From assembly GCA_947492885.1 (NCBI GenBank), contig CANLPK010000020.1, positions 1 through 34,396 of the forward strand: a stretch of DNA of 34,396 bases. The letters are read 5' to 3'. Positions 16,261 to 25,270 of this stretch are shown piece by piece. The notes beneath the pieces are model-generated. The model did not search any database, was not told where the DNA came from, and saw only the letters and a list, made by a program, of their open reading frames with translations. Position 1 is the first letter of the stretch. Each line of letters opens with the position of its first letter. This DNA comes from Bacteroidota bacterium. Lineage in GTDB: Bacteria > Bacteroidota > Bacteroidia > UKL13-3. The translations under genes and the position numbers were made by a program.

Positions 16261-17733
16261 TTAATTGGCTTTGGTGATTTTTATGATTTTTGTATTGGCA
16301 TGATTCAATGCTTGAACCTTGATTAGATAATCACCTGGAACAAGATATTTTAAATCCATTCGGAATTGATTTTCTCCTTCAACCATCGGTTCAATGCTAT
16401 GCATCACGAGTTGACCATTCAAATCATAAATGCAAATGATATAATCATCATCTAAGTCGGCTTTAAATATCAAAACCGTATTGGTAAGTGCTGGATTAGG
16501 GTAAACCACACCTGAAGAACTTTCTTGATTGCTGATAATATGTTCGATATTTGAATAAAAGAAAATACCATTATTATCAACTTCCTTTAAGCGATAGTAA
16601 TTAATACCACCAAGCGGTATGGGGTCGTTGGCAAAATAACTTTTGGTAGTGAAGCTATTTCCCGCAGCATTGGTTTGTAAAAGTGGGAACCAATATTTCC
16701 CATCATCCGAACGTTCAACAATAAAATAATCGCTATTCTTTTCAATGGCAGTTTCCCAAAACAAATCAACTGTTTTGGTGAAATTATTGAAGATGGCTTT
16801 AAATTCGATGAGCTCCACCGGTAGCGGATTGAGTGTTGTTGAACTGGCTAAAGTAAACGCACCTAAGGAGGTTGTAATTGAATCAGCAATTAAATTTCCA
16901 TCTGTTAATCCTCCGGTAGCAATTCCACCTAAGTTCTTCCAGCGGTTTATGGTAGTATCAAGAAAGGCCACCCTGAGATCTGCACTATCTGAAATACCGC
17001 CAGAATATAAATTTTGATAACTTAAAGTAATTGTTGGAATAAAGCTACCTGCAGTTTTTGTAAACACCCAATACTCGGTAGTTGAGATATGATTGAGCCC
17101 TCCACCATCAACCAACAAACTGCATAATGGAATTGGACTAAAATAATTGTACTGACATGTATATGCATCGGTGCTTGTTGATGGGGCGTTAATTGCAGCT
17201 GTACGCAAATGATTTCCAGCACCTACTGGAAAGGTAAAAGCGGTATTCCCAATTTTCTCAACCAATCCATAAACATAAGACGTATCGCTGGCCCCCGAAG
17301 AACCGGCACCACTTTTAAAGATAACCATATTTGAATTCGTTTTGAGAATTCCATCAGTTAATGATAGCGTTCCCGCTACCGATAAATTTAAATCGATTAC
17401 CACCGCACTATCATGTGTTGTTGTGTTATTGATGGTAAGGTTGTTAGCATTAAAAGGTTGTGTACCTCCTATTCGTTGGGAGCTACTACCAGTTAGTTTT
17501 GTAGTGCCCGTTCCGGCTGGTATGGCAACAATGGCATTGGTAATATTTCCTTTTATTTCAACTACGCCATTATTCGAATAGGTTGCCGTGCTAGTTGTAG
17601 TAAAGTTTCCGGAAGAATATAGTGTTGCTGTTCCCGTGACTGCCAAGTCTTTACCAACATAAACAGATTGCGATTTTGCTTCTAAGCAAAATAAAATTAA
17701 CGCAAAGATGATTTGATTTATGAAACTTCTCAT
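16261..17733 (-). CDS. Secreted protein with T9SS type A sorting domain
   Basis: An exported protein of 490 residues. I chose the ATG at 17733 because it opens directly into a signal peptide (MRSFINQIIFALILF, cleavage near EAKSQS); an in-frame ATG at 17763 would add ten residues. Residues about 20-300 are Ser/Thr/Asn-rich beta-structured sequence with LTITGNVT-like repeats. Around 310-400 is a fibronectin-like stretch (VELIEFKAIF, then VDLFWETAIEKNSDYFIVER) commonly placed before the sorting domain. The C-terminal 75 residues are a T9SS sorting domain (VVYPNPALTNT, YDLNGQLV, PGDYLIKVQ). It is thus likely secreted or surface-attached through the type IX system. No enzymatic motif was recognised. 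Confidence 0.82.
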   Translation of the reverse strand: MRSFINQIIFALILFCLEAKSQSVYVGKDLAVTGTATLYSSGNFTTTSTATYSNNGVVEIKGNITNAIVAIPAGTGTTKLTGSSSQRIGGTQPFNANNLTINNTTTHDSAVVIDLNLSVAGTLSLTDGILKTNSNMVIFKSGAGSSGASDTSYVYGLVEKIGNTAFTFPVGAGNHLRTAAINAPSTSTDAYTCQYNYFSPIPLCSLLVDGGGLNHISTTEYWVFTKTAGSFIPTITLSYQNLYSGGISDSADLRVAFLDTTINRWKNLGGIATGGLTDGNLIADSITTSLGAFTLASSTTLNPLPVELIEFKAIFNNFTKTVDLFWETAIEKNSDYFIVERSDDGKYWFPLLQTNAAGNSFTTKSYFANDPIPLGGINYYRLKEVDNNGIFFYSNIEHIISNQESSSGVVYPNPALTNTVLIFKADLDDDYIICIYDLNGQLVMHSIEPMVEGENQFRMDLKYLVPGDYLIKVQALNHANTKIIKITKAN

Positions 17734-18045
17734 ATAGGTTTTGCTTAATGGTTGTTGAAACAAAAGGCACCTTTAATTAAATCTGTTAGCGTATCGTAAT
17801 TAAAATATTCCTTAATATTCTATTTATTGCAAAACATTCAACTAAAAATACTTTTATTTCACCTTCAAAGATTGGCAAGATTCAGCAAAATAAACATGAC
17901 TTAAATCATAGTCTCATATGACTAATATCAACCTTCCCAAAATTAAATTTTAGGAAATTTGAGGCAAGAAAAATTCCAACTAATTGTATCCAATAGTCAT
18001 ATTATCACGATAATATTTAAAAATTGATTGAAAAAAATTGATTGA
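17734..18045. other. Divergent intergenic region, AT-rich, no gene seen
   Basis: About 310 bases between the T9SS-substrate gene and the histidine kinase gene. I see no supportable ORF and no clear Bacteroidota promoter for either gene. It contains several short inverted repeats, the best being the palindrome at 17999-18016. Confidence 0.6.
17999..18016. promoter_or_regulatory. Palindrome upstream of the histidine kinase gene
   Basis: ATATTATC and GATAATAT are perfect 8-base arms around two central bases, 29 bases before the kinase ATG. The symmetry is what a dimeric regulator would bind; no regulator is known for it. Confidence 0.4.
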
Positions 18046-21000
18046 ATGAAGAAACTATTTATTAAAATCAAACACCCGCTGACTTTAGCATTGCTAATAT
18101 TTATGGTCTCCTTTGGGTTGAGTCTGTTTTTGGTCTACTCAAGATATCAAATAGATAAAGACCGAGATAATGACTTGATGATTACTGAAATAAATCATTC
18201 AAAAGATCGACTTAATCAAACATTTTCACTTAGCCTTTCAGCTGCCAGGTCGCTAGCTTTTTTAATTGAAGAATTGGATGATATCAATACTTTCGACAGT
18301 CTAGCATCTCAAATATGCAATTCGAATAAAAGTTTGGATGGATTGGTTCTAACCAAGGGAAATGATATCACCCATATTTATCCGCATACACTGAACGAAA
18401 AAGAAATCGGTAGAAATATAAAAAGAATAACTTCAAAGTTAGAGTATAAGAATAATGCTGTTATATTTCACGATTCATTTATTTTAGGGCAAGACAATAC
18501 CAGCGAAGCGGAAAAGTTTCTATTGGGAGGACATACCGTTTTTAGTAATAATGAGAGGGATGGTTATGCAATTGTTATTGTAAAAATAAGTACCATTATT
18601 AAATCAATTGGAATAGACACTTCAGAGTTTCAATTTCAATTGAATAAAATGACTGATGATCCTAAAATTGAAGTTAATGTATATCCCGAAAACCCTACCT
18701 TCGAAACTAACAAAGCTGCCTTTATTACCTTGGGAGAAAGAGGTTGGAAATTGTATTTTAAAGCGAATCCTGCTAAAATTCCTATTAATATAATTATCTT
18801 ATTATTCTTCAGCGTATTGCTATCATATTTGTTTGGATTACAAACTTATGTAGTAATGAGCAGACGCCAAAAACTAAAACAAATGGTGGATGCGAAAAGC
18901 CTGGAATTATCCCTTTCACAACATAAATACAAAAGTACTATAGATCGAATCACCGATGGATTTGCTTCATTGGATACGAACTGGCATTTTACTTATTTAA
19001 ATAAGGCTGCCGCCGATTTACTTCATCGTTTACCAGAAGATTTAATTGGTAAGGACTTTCAATTAGAATTTCCAAACAGTGTTGGAAAGGAGTTTTATCA
19101 AGCCTGCGAAAGAGCAATGAAGGAACAGAAATACATGTTCCACCTAGAGCATCTTAAAACCGCCGATTTTTATATTGAAAATCATATTTACCCATCACCC
19201 GAAGGATTGTCAATTTTCTTAAAAGATATTACAGCCCAAAAGAGGCATGATATTCAAGAAGAACTCAATGTTAATCGTTTTAAAAGATTGGTTCAAAATA
19301 ATGATGGGATTATTTCGGTGGCCGATAAGAACCTTAAATTAATATTTAAGAGTGAATCTTCAGCGCTAATTACTGGTTGGACGGGAGATGACTGTAATGA
19401 CATTACCTTGCTTGATCATTTCCTTGAAGAAGACAAACCGGAGGTATTAAAAATCTTTCAACAAGTTCTAGAAAACCCTGGCAAACCGATACCTGTTACC
19501 ATGCGTTTCAAACACAAGGAAGGGCATCTTATTTGGCTATCAGGAAGTTGCACCAATTTATTTGACGACCCGTATGTAAAGGGAATCGTTCTAAACTTTA
19601 AAGATATTTCAAATAAAAAAATAACCGAAGCGAAACTTAAAAGAGCCAATCAGCTTTATAATTTTACCAGTTTAATTAACCAAAGTATTGTAAAAGCTAA
19701 AAGCGAGGATGATCTCTTTAATGAGGTTTGTAGAATTTCAGTTGAAACGGGGGAATTCATGTTCGGATGGATTGGTGTTATAGGTAAAACTTCAAAAGTC
19801 ATATTCCCCAAAAATTCCGAATGTGAAAAATGTGGTTATTTAGATGATTTACTTATCAGCGTCGACGAAACCATTCCTGAAGGTATGGGGCCAATAGGAA
19901 ATGCAATTCGCAATGGTGAATATTTTGTTTGTAATGATATAGCAAATGCTGATCATTTGAAACCATGTGCAACAAAGGGCAATAAATGTGGGTTTGCTGC
20001 CTCTATTTTACTCCCTATTACTAAAAACAATGCAATTTATGGTGTATTCGCTTTGTATTCAGAAAAGGTAGACTATTTTGTTGATGAAGAAATTAAATTA
20101 CTACTAAATGCAACTCAAGATATTAATTTCGGAATTGATGTCATGATGAATGAGGCACATCGACAAGAAGTTATTGAAAAAATTAAAAGCAATGAACGAC
20201 GATTTGAAGCCCTTATCGAAAATAGTTCCGATGGGTTATCCGTATTAAAAGAAGATGGAAGCATAATCTATAGAAGCCATTCGGGTCAAAGAATGCTTGG
20301 ATATGTAAGTGAGATTATGGGTGAAAAACTTCGTCCCGACCTCGTTCATCCCGACGATAGAGATGCCTTTATTTTGTCTTTTATGAAATGCATTAGCGAC
20401 CCTTTAAGAGTTAGTACAATTGAATACCGACATAAGATGCCCGATGACACCTATAAATGGATGGAATGTCGTTACTACAATCTTTTAAAAGAGCCTGCGG
20501 TGAATGCCATTGTAATGAACTATCATGATATTACTGAACGTAAAGTAAAAGAACAGGAACACATTCGAATAATGAATGACTTGATGCAGAGAACTCAAAA
20601 TTTAGAGCAATTTGCATATATCGTTTCACATAATTTAAGAGCTCCTGTTGCCAATATTCTTGGCATTTCTAAAGTACTTAAAGATGGAATATCTACTTCA
20701 GAAAAAGCAGAGATAGAACAATTCATTTTTAGTGCTGTAGAAAACCTGGATGATATTGTTAAGGACTTGAATAAAATCCTTCATGTGCGATTTGAAATTA
20801 CTGATAATAAAGAATTGGTTCACTTTAGCGAATTAGTTCAAGGTATTCAACTTGGATTGCAACATGATTTGGATAAAGACAATATTCAAATTATTACTAA
20901 CTTTACTGCTATTGACAAGACCTTTACTCTCAAAAGTTATATCTATAGTGTATTCTATAATTTGCTTACCAATAGTGTGAAATTTAGAAAATCGGGGAAA

Positions 21001-21261
21001 CATCAAGTCATCCGCATTAGAAGTGAAGTGCAAAATGATAAAATAAAAATATCATTCAAGGATAGTGGGTTGGGCATTGATTTGAAATTGTACGGTGGTA
21101 AAATATTCTCACTCTATCAAAGGTTCCATCCCGAAATTGAAGGCAAGGGATTGGGACTATTTATGGTAAAAACTCAGCTCGAAGTCATTGGTGGAAAAAT
21201 TAGTGTAAAGAGTGAAGTGGGTATAGGAACTGAATTTATTGTTGAGCTTCCAAAGGATTAG
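18046..21261 (+). CDS. CHASE/PAS/GAF sensor histidine kinase
   Basis: A 1071-residue membrane sensor kinase. Transmembrane segments at about 11-32 and 245-266 enclose a periplasmic domain with LVLTKGNDITHIYPHTLNEK, resembling CHASE domains. The cytosolic part has PAS 1 (about 295-400), PAS 2 (about 408-520), a GAF domain (about 537-695, with a CEKCGYLDD insert and KPCATKGNKCGFA), and PAS 3 (about 715-835). The phospho-acceptor is His862 in VSHNLRAPVANILG. The ATPase domain shows the N box NLLTNSVKF (near 972), G1 DSGLGID (near 1006) and G2 GKGLGLFMVK (near 1033). It should autophosphorylate in response to an external ligand and internal small-molecule or redox cues. No response regulator is encoded nearby and none is fused. 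Confidence 0.9.
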   Translation: MKKLFIKIKHPLTLALLIFMVSFGLSLFLVYSRYQIDKDRDNDLMITEINHSKDRLNQTFSLSLSAARSLAFLIEELDDINTFDSLASQICNSNKSLDGLVLTKGNDITHIYPHTLNEKEIGRNIKRITSKLEYKNNAVIFHDSFILGQDNTSEAEKFLLGGHTVFSNNERDGYAIVIVKISTIIKSIGIDTSEFQFQLNKMTDDPKIEVNVYPENPTFETNKAAFITLGERGWKLYFKANPAKIPINIIILLFFSVLLSYLFGLQTYVVMSRRQKLKQMVDAKSLELSLSQHKYKSTIDRITDGFASLDTNWHFTYLNKAAADLLHRLPEDLIGKDFQLEFPNSVGKEFYQACERAMKEQKYMFHLEHLKTADFYIENHIYPSPEGLSIFLKDITAQKRHDIQEELNVNRFKRLVQNNDGIISVADKNLKLIFKSESSALITGWTGDDCNDITLLDHFLEEDKPEVLKIFQQVLENPGKPIPVTMRFKHKEGHLIWLSGSCTNLFDDPYVKGIVLNFKDISNKKITEAKLKRANQLYNFTSLINQSIVKAKSEDDLFNEVCRISVETGEFMFGWIGVIGKTSKVIFPKNSECEKCGYLDDLLISVDETIPEGMGPIGNAIRNGEYFVCNDIANADHLKPCATKGNKCGFAASILLPITKNNAIYGVFALYSEKVDYFVDEEIKLLLNATQDINFGIDVMMNEAHRQEVIEKIKSNERRFEALIENSSDGLSVLKEDGSIIYRSHSGQRMLGYVSEIMGEKLRPDLVHPDDRDAFILSFMKCISDPLRVSTIEYRHKMPDDTYKWMECRYYNLLKEPAVNAIVMNYHDITERKVKEQEHIRIMNDLMQRTQNLEQFAYIVSHNLRAPVANILGISKVLKDGISTSEKAEIEQFIFSAVENLDDIVKDLNKILHVRFEITDNKELVHFSELVQGIQLGLQHDLDKDNIQIITNFTAIDKTFTLKSYIYSVFYNLLTNSVKFRKSGKHQVIRIRSEVQNDKIKISFKDSGLGIDLKLYGGKIFSLYQRFHPEIEGKGLGLFMVKTQLEVIGGKISVKSEVGIGTEFIVELPKD

Positions 21262-21351
21262 AAAGGACCATTTCATCCTCAGTAATCCCTCCTTATTGGT
21301 TGAGGTAATTCTCGTTTTTTTTCATGTTCTTTGTATCGACTCAGGTACCCC

Positions 21352-23340
21352 ATGAAATTTAAAATACTACTACTCCTTCTATTCCCTCTTTTTGCCAATG
21401 CCAATAATGGCGATACTACCTATATCCGTTTTCAGAACAAAATGGATATGACCTATTATGGCAACTTCGATTTTAAAGGAAAATTCCCTGATGGATCGAA
21501 AACCTACCATCAAATCATCATGAAATACACCCTCGGTTGCGCCAGCACTGGCTGCAGCGGATGGGATTATACTAACCATATTCAATATTTGAAACCTTTG
21601 GGAATCTACGATTCGAGTATTGCTAAAATTGATACTACAGGTGGTAAACACGATACCACTTGGAAGAAAACTGAACGCATTGACAAATATGAATTAGGAC
21701 GTGTTATTACGCCTTATGGTACCTATATGCAAGGGGGTGGCAGTAATGGCTATTTGCCTACATGGCAACACAGATACTGGTTTGATGTCACCGATCTGGC
21801 ATCGATTCTTAAAGACTCTGGCACCGTAAGATGCCTTTACTCTGGATATAGTAGCGGATTCAGTGCCACCGTCGAATTCTATTTTATTGAAGGCACCCCT
21901 CCTCGTAACGTTCTTAAATTTGAAAATGTATGGGGAAGCGGTGGAGCAAATTGTATGGGCTATGCTAACTCCTCACAATTTGAAACCAATCAGGTGCCCG
22001 CGAAAGCCATACAAATTTTAGCCAATACAAAAAGCGCCTCCTTCCAGTTTACCTCCTCTGGTCACGGTGGCGATAATAATATAAATGCTGCCGAGTTTAA
22101 TGAGGAAAGTGCTGATGTAATTTGGAATAAAACAAAAATTGGACGCATGCATCTTTGGCGCGACGACTGTGGCAAGAACCCAATATACCCTCAAGGAGGA
22201 ACATGGATTTATAATCGTGCCAACTGGTGCCCAGGAACCAAAGTGAATACCTTCTACTTTGAAATCGATTCAACACAATTACATCCCGGAAACACGGATT
22301 CGGTGGATGTAAATTACGATCCATTTACCTGGACTGGTAACCAAACACCATGCTATGCTATTGGCTCATTGTTTGTGCAATACGGAGATTATAATTTTAA
22401 AAATGATTTATCTCTTACAGATATCATTGCACCGAGCACGAATGAAAATTATCGCCGATTGAACCCTATATGTTACAATCCTGTGATTGAAGTGAAGAAT
22501 AAAGGAAAGAATTCTACAACTTCATGCATAATTACTTATGGCCTACGTAATGGTATTAAATCAACGTATAACTGGACAGGGAATCTCGCTTTCAATCAAA
22601 CCCAACAAATTACATTGCCGAGTATCAACTGGACAGGTGCCGTTGCTAGCAGTGTTTTCGACGTGGAGATTACCAGCGTGAATAACAAAACCGACGAATG
22701 GATTTATGATAATAAGTTGAGTAGTAATATCACCATCACGCCGAAGCATGAAACTACATTGGTGGTATGGTTTAAGACCAATAACTTTCCACTTGAAAAC
22801 AAATACAAGATGCTTGATTGGAGAGGAAAAATCATCTTCGAAAAAAATAATATGATCACTGCAAATACGGTGTATAAAGATACCATTTCTATGGCAGTAG
22901 GCTGCTATACTTTTCTGGTAGAAGATGAAGGTGGTGATGGCATGAACTGGTGGGCAAATAAGGATAAGGCAGGAATTGGCACTGTTTATTTTAAGAATTT
23001 GAATGGCAATCTGGTGAAAAATTTCCAAATGGATTTTGGTAGCGAAATACGATATCAATTTACCACTTCCTATTTACTTGGAGTTAAAAATGAAATCGAC
23101 GAAACCGAAAGTATCATCATTTATCCAAACCCGTCAACAGGCACTATTAATATAGCACTCGCTAATGCAAGCAAGCCATCTATTATTTCTATCTATGATA
23201 TGAATGGCAAACTAATTTTCGAGAAGAATACAGAAATATTACAGACTGAAATTACCGCGAATATCAGCACCAAAGGAATTTATTTGGTGAAAGTAAATAG
23301 TGGTGATAAAATTTTAACCCAACGAGTAATTATACAATAA
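21352..23340 (+). CDS. Secreted PNGase F-like protein with T9SS sorting domain
   Basis: An exported protein of 662 residues. The ATG at 21352 was preferred over one seven codons upstream because it starts the signal peptide (MKFKILLLLLFPLFANA). Residues about 20-360 align by eye with both domains of peptide-N-glycosidase F: GCSGWDY matches the CDEWDRY block with catalytic Asp60 (here Asp72), ELGRVITPYG matches EIGRFITPYW, FDVTDLASILKDS matches the DVTDFKSLL block, and YNRANWCPGTKV matches the APDRAGWCPGM block. Glu248 in NAAEFNE lies where Glu206 is expected, but the Glu118 position appears to be Gly165. Residues about 590-662 are a type A sorting domain (IYPNPSTGTINI, GIYLVKVNSG). Removal of N-glycans is therefore possible but not assured. 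The glcD-like gene follows by 20 bases. Confidence 0.78.
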   Translation: MKFKILLLLLFPLFANANNGDTTYIRFQNKMDMTYYGNFDFKGKFPDGSKTYHQIIMKYTLGCASTGCSGWDYTNHIQYLKPLGIYDSSIAKIDTTGGKHDTTWKKTERIDKYELGRVITPYGTYMQGGGSNGYLPTWQHRYWFDVTDLASILKDSGTVRCLYSGYSSGFSATVEFYFIEGTPPRNVLKFENVWGSGGANCMGYANSSQFETNQVPAKAIQILANTKSASFQFTSSGHGGDNNINAAEFNEESADVIWNKTKIGRMHLWRDDCGKNPIYPQGGTWIYNRANWCPGTKVNTFYFEIDSTQLHPGNTDSVDVNYDPFTWTGNQTPCYAIGSLFVQYGDYNFKNDLSLTDIIAPSTNENYRRLNPICYNPVIEVKNKGKNSTTSCIITYGLRNGIKSTYNWTGNLAFNQTQQITLPSINWTGAVASSVFDVEITSVNNKTDEWIYDNKLSSNITITPKHETTLVVWFKTNNFPLENKYKMLDWRGKIIFEKNNMITANTVYKDTISMAVGCYTFLVEDEGGDGMNWWANKDKAGIGTVYFKNLNGNLVKNFQMDFGSEIRYQFTTSYLLGVKNEIDETESIIIYPNPSTGTINIALANASKPSIISIYDMNGKLIFEKNTEILQTEITANISTKGIYLVKVNSGDKILTQRVIIQ

Positions 23341-23360
23341 AATAAATCGTAGCATTTATC

Positions 23361-24755
23361 GTGTTCTCAAAAATTACCCCCGCTTTTATTCAGGAATTGA
23401 AACTTGAAATTCCTGAAAAGCTTTTATTCATTGATCAGGAATCACTCCTTAATTATTCGCACGACTATACCGAGGATTTAAATTTCCTTCCCGAAATTGT
23501 TATCAAACCTATTACCGTTGAGCAAGTGCAATGGATTGTAAAATGCTGTGCAAAATTTAAAATACCCATTACCCCTCGCGGTGCTGGTACTGGCTTGAGT
23601 GGAGGTGCCTTGCCAATCATGGGTGGTGTATTATTAAGCATGGAACGCATGAATAAAATTATTCAAATTGATGAAGATAATTTGCAAGCCATTGTTGAAC
23701 CAGGAGTTATTAATGAAGCACTTCAAATTGCAGTACAAGAGAAAAATTTATTCTACCCACCCGACCCGGCAAGTAAAGGAAGTTGTAGCCTAGGTGGAAA
23801 TATTGCAGAAAACGCTGGTGGCCCAAAGGCAGTAAAATATGGGGTTACAAGCCATTATGTTTTAAACTTAGAAATGGTATTGCCCAATGGTGAAATCATT
23901 TGGACAGGTGCCAATACACTTAAAAATGCTACTGGATACAATATCACACAATTGGTTGTAGGTAGTGAAGGTACCTTGGGTGTCGTCACCAAAATAGTTT
24001 TGAAATTGATTCCCTTGCCTCAAAAAAATATGTTGCTTTGGGTTCCATTTCCCAATGCCGTGGATGCTTGTAAGGCGGTGACAGCAATATTCAAAGCAGG
24101 CATCACCCCTTCGTGTATCGAATTTATGGAACGCGATGCCTTATTATGTGCCTTCGATTTCTTGGCCAAACCCAATACGTTAGATGAAACGACCAATGCA
24201 GTTTTATTGATAGAGGTAGATGGCAATTACGAGGAGCAGCTTCTCAGAGATTGTGAAGTGATTGGAGAAATAACCTTGGCTCATCATGCCCAGGATGCCC
24301 TATTGGCAGATGCTTATGAGCAAAAAGAGCAATGGTGGAGAATACGCCGCTGTATTGGTGAAGCGGTGAAACATAGCAGTATTTACAAGGAAGAAGATAC
24401 CGTAGTGAGCAGGGCCTATTTGCCACAGCTACTCGAAGGGGTGAAAAAAATTGGCACAGAATATCGTTTTCGTTCGGTATGTTACGGCCATGCAGGTGAT
24501 GGCAATTTGCATGTAAATATATTGAGAGATGAACTTACTGAGGAAGCTTGGAAGCGTGTAGAAACAGAAGCCATACCAGAAATTTTTACTTTGTGTAAAG
24601 CGCTCGGTGGCACCATCAGTGGCGAACACGGCATTGGTTATGTGCAGAAGAAATATATGAATATCCTTTTCAGTGAAATGGATTTGAACTTAATGCGTCA
24701 AATAAAAAATGTGTTCGATCCTTTAGGCATCATGAATCCTTCAAAAATATTTTAG
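23361..24755 (+). CDS. FAD-linked oxidase, glycolate/D-lactate dehydrogenase (GlcD-like)
   Basis: A 464-residue flavoprotein of the PCMH/VAO fold that oxidises a 2-hydroxy acid such as glycolate or D-lactate. The FAD-binding region has TPRGAGTGLSGGALP and SLGGNIAENAGGPKAVKYG, followed by NATGYNITQLVVGSEGTLG. The C-terminal substrate domain has CYGHAGDGNLHVN and GTISGEHGIGYVQKKYM with metal and catalytic histidines. Length fits GlcD. The start is a GTG at 23361: the reading frame has a stop 15 bases upstream and no ATG before the conserved region. Substrate is not decided by sequence. An Fe-S subunit like GlcF is not adjacent; the CCG protein at 9065 belongs to a different operon. Confidence 0.88.
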   Translation: MFSKITPAFIQELKLEIPEKLLFIDQESLLNYSHDYTEDLNFLPEIVIKPITVEQVQWIVKCCAKFKIPITPRGAGTGLSGGALPIMGGVLLSMERMNKIIQIDEDNLQAIVEPGVINEALQIAVQEKNLFYPPDPASKGSCSLGGNIAENAGGPKAVKYGVTSHYVLNLEMVLPNGEIIWTGANTLKNATGYNITQLVVGSEGTLGVVTKIVLKLIPLPQKNMLLWVPFPNAVDACKAVTAIFKAGITPSCIEFMERDALLCAFDFLAKPNTLDETTNAVLLIEVDGNYEEQLLRDCEVIGEITLAHHAQDALLADAYEQKEQWWRIRRCIGEAVKHSSIYKEEDTVVSRAYLPQLLEGVKKIGTEYRFRSVCYGHAGDGNLHVNILRDELTEEAWKRVETEAIPEIFTLCKALGGTISGEHGIGYVQKKYMNILFSEMDLNLMRQIKNVFDPLGIMNPSKIF

Positions 24756-24813
24756 TGGTCTACTTTCCTATCACGAGCTAAACTATTTGGATTTGTGTTT
24801 CCAAAGAGTTGGA

Positions 24814-25191
24814 TTACTCCAAAACCCCAAACAGCTTCAGTTTCACTTCTTTATTATCCGCATTAGAATTTACGGTAACACCGAAAGCAAAATCGCCTTT
24901 GGCATGTTTGTTTGTATCAAATTCAATTTTAATCTCCGCATCGGCATTCACATCAATGATGCTATCTTTTATTGGTACAATTTTCACTCCACTGCTCAAA
25001 GCGGTTACAGAGCTAATTCTCACCTTCTTGTCGCCTGTATTACTATAAGAAAAGCTAAATGTTTCGATGCCTCCCTGCTTTATACTTCCCAAGTCCTTAA
25101 ACGATTCGTCGAATTTTAAATGCCCTCTACCAGGTACCATCGACATAAAAAGGAAGGCTAGAACCCCTGCAAATATTGAATTAAATCGCAT
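24814..25191 (-). CDS. DUF1573 domain protein, exported
   Basis: A 125-residue protein with a hydrophobic N-terminal signal (about residues 1-20, FAGVLAFLFMSMVPG) and one DUF1573 domain: FKDLGSIKQGGIETFSFSYS, NTGDKKVRISSV, then IKIEFDTNKHAKGDFAFGVT and VKLKLFGVLE. DUF1573 is an Ig-like beta-sandwich common in exported Bacteroidota proteins, with no defined reaction. It is a single gene, divergent from queA and convergent with the GlcD-like gene. The longer plus-strand ORFs opposite it show no protein-family features and are taken as shadows. Confidence 0.8.
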   Translation of the reverse strand: MRFNSIFAGVLAFLFMSMVPGRGHLKFDESFKDLGSIKQGGIETFSFSYSNTGDKKVRISSVTALSSGVKIVPIKDSIIDVNADAEIKIEFDTNKHAKGDFAFGVTVNSNADNKEVKLKLFGVLE

Positions 25192-25200
25192 TTGAAATTT

Positions 25201-25234
25201 TTTGGTAAATATACAGAATGAAATGTTATTTTTG
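25201..25234 (+). promoter_or_regulatory. Promoter of queA
   Basis: TTTG at 25201 and a perfect -7 box TATTTTTG (25227-25234) are separated by 22 bases, slightly longer than the usual 19-20. The queA ATG is 36 bases downstream. Confidence 0.5.
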
Positions 25235-25270
25235 CAAGCCCAAAATTAGGCATAGAACGCGCCAAAGAAT

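Noticed and set aside
21276-21322. Terminator after the histidine kinase gene
   Set aside because: CCTCA/TGAGG arms are present, but the stem is interrupted and the T-run starts about ten bases later, too far for a confident call.
22561-23058. Minus-strand ORF of 165 codons inside the PNGase F-like gene
   Set aside because: Antisense to a gene with signal peptide and sorting domain; no coherent domain in the translation.
24787-25119. Plus-strand ORFs opposite the DUF1573 gene
   Set aside because: The minus-strand protein has a signal peptide and clear DUF1573 blocks; the plus-strand translations look random.
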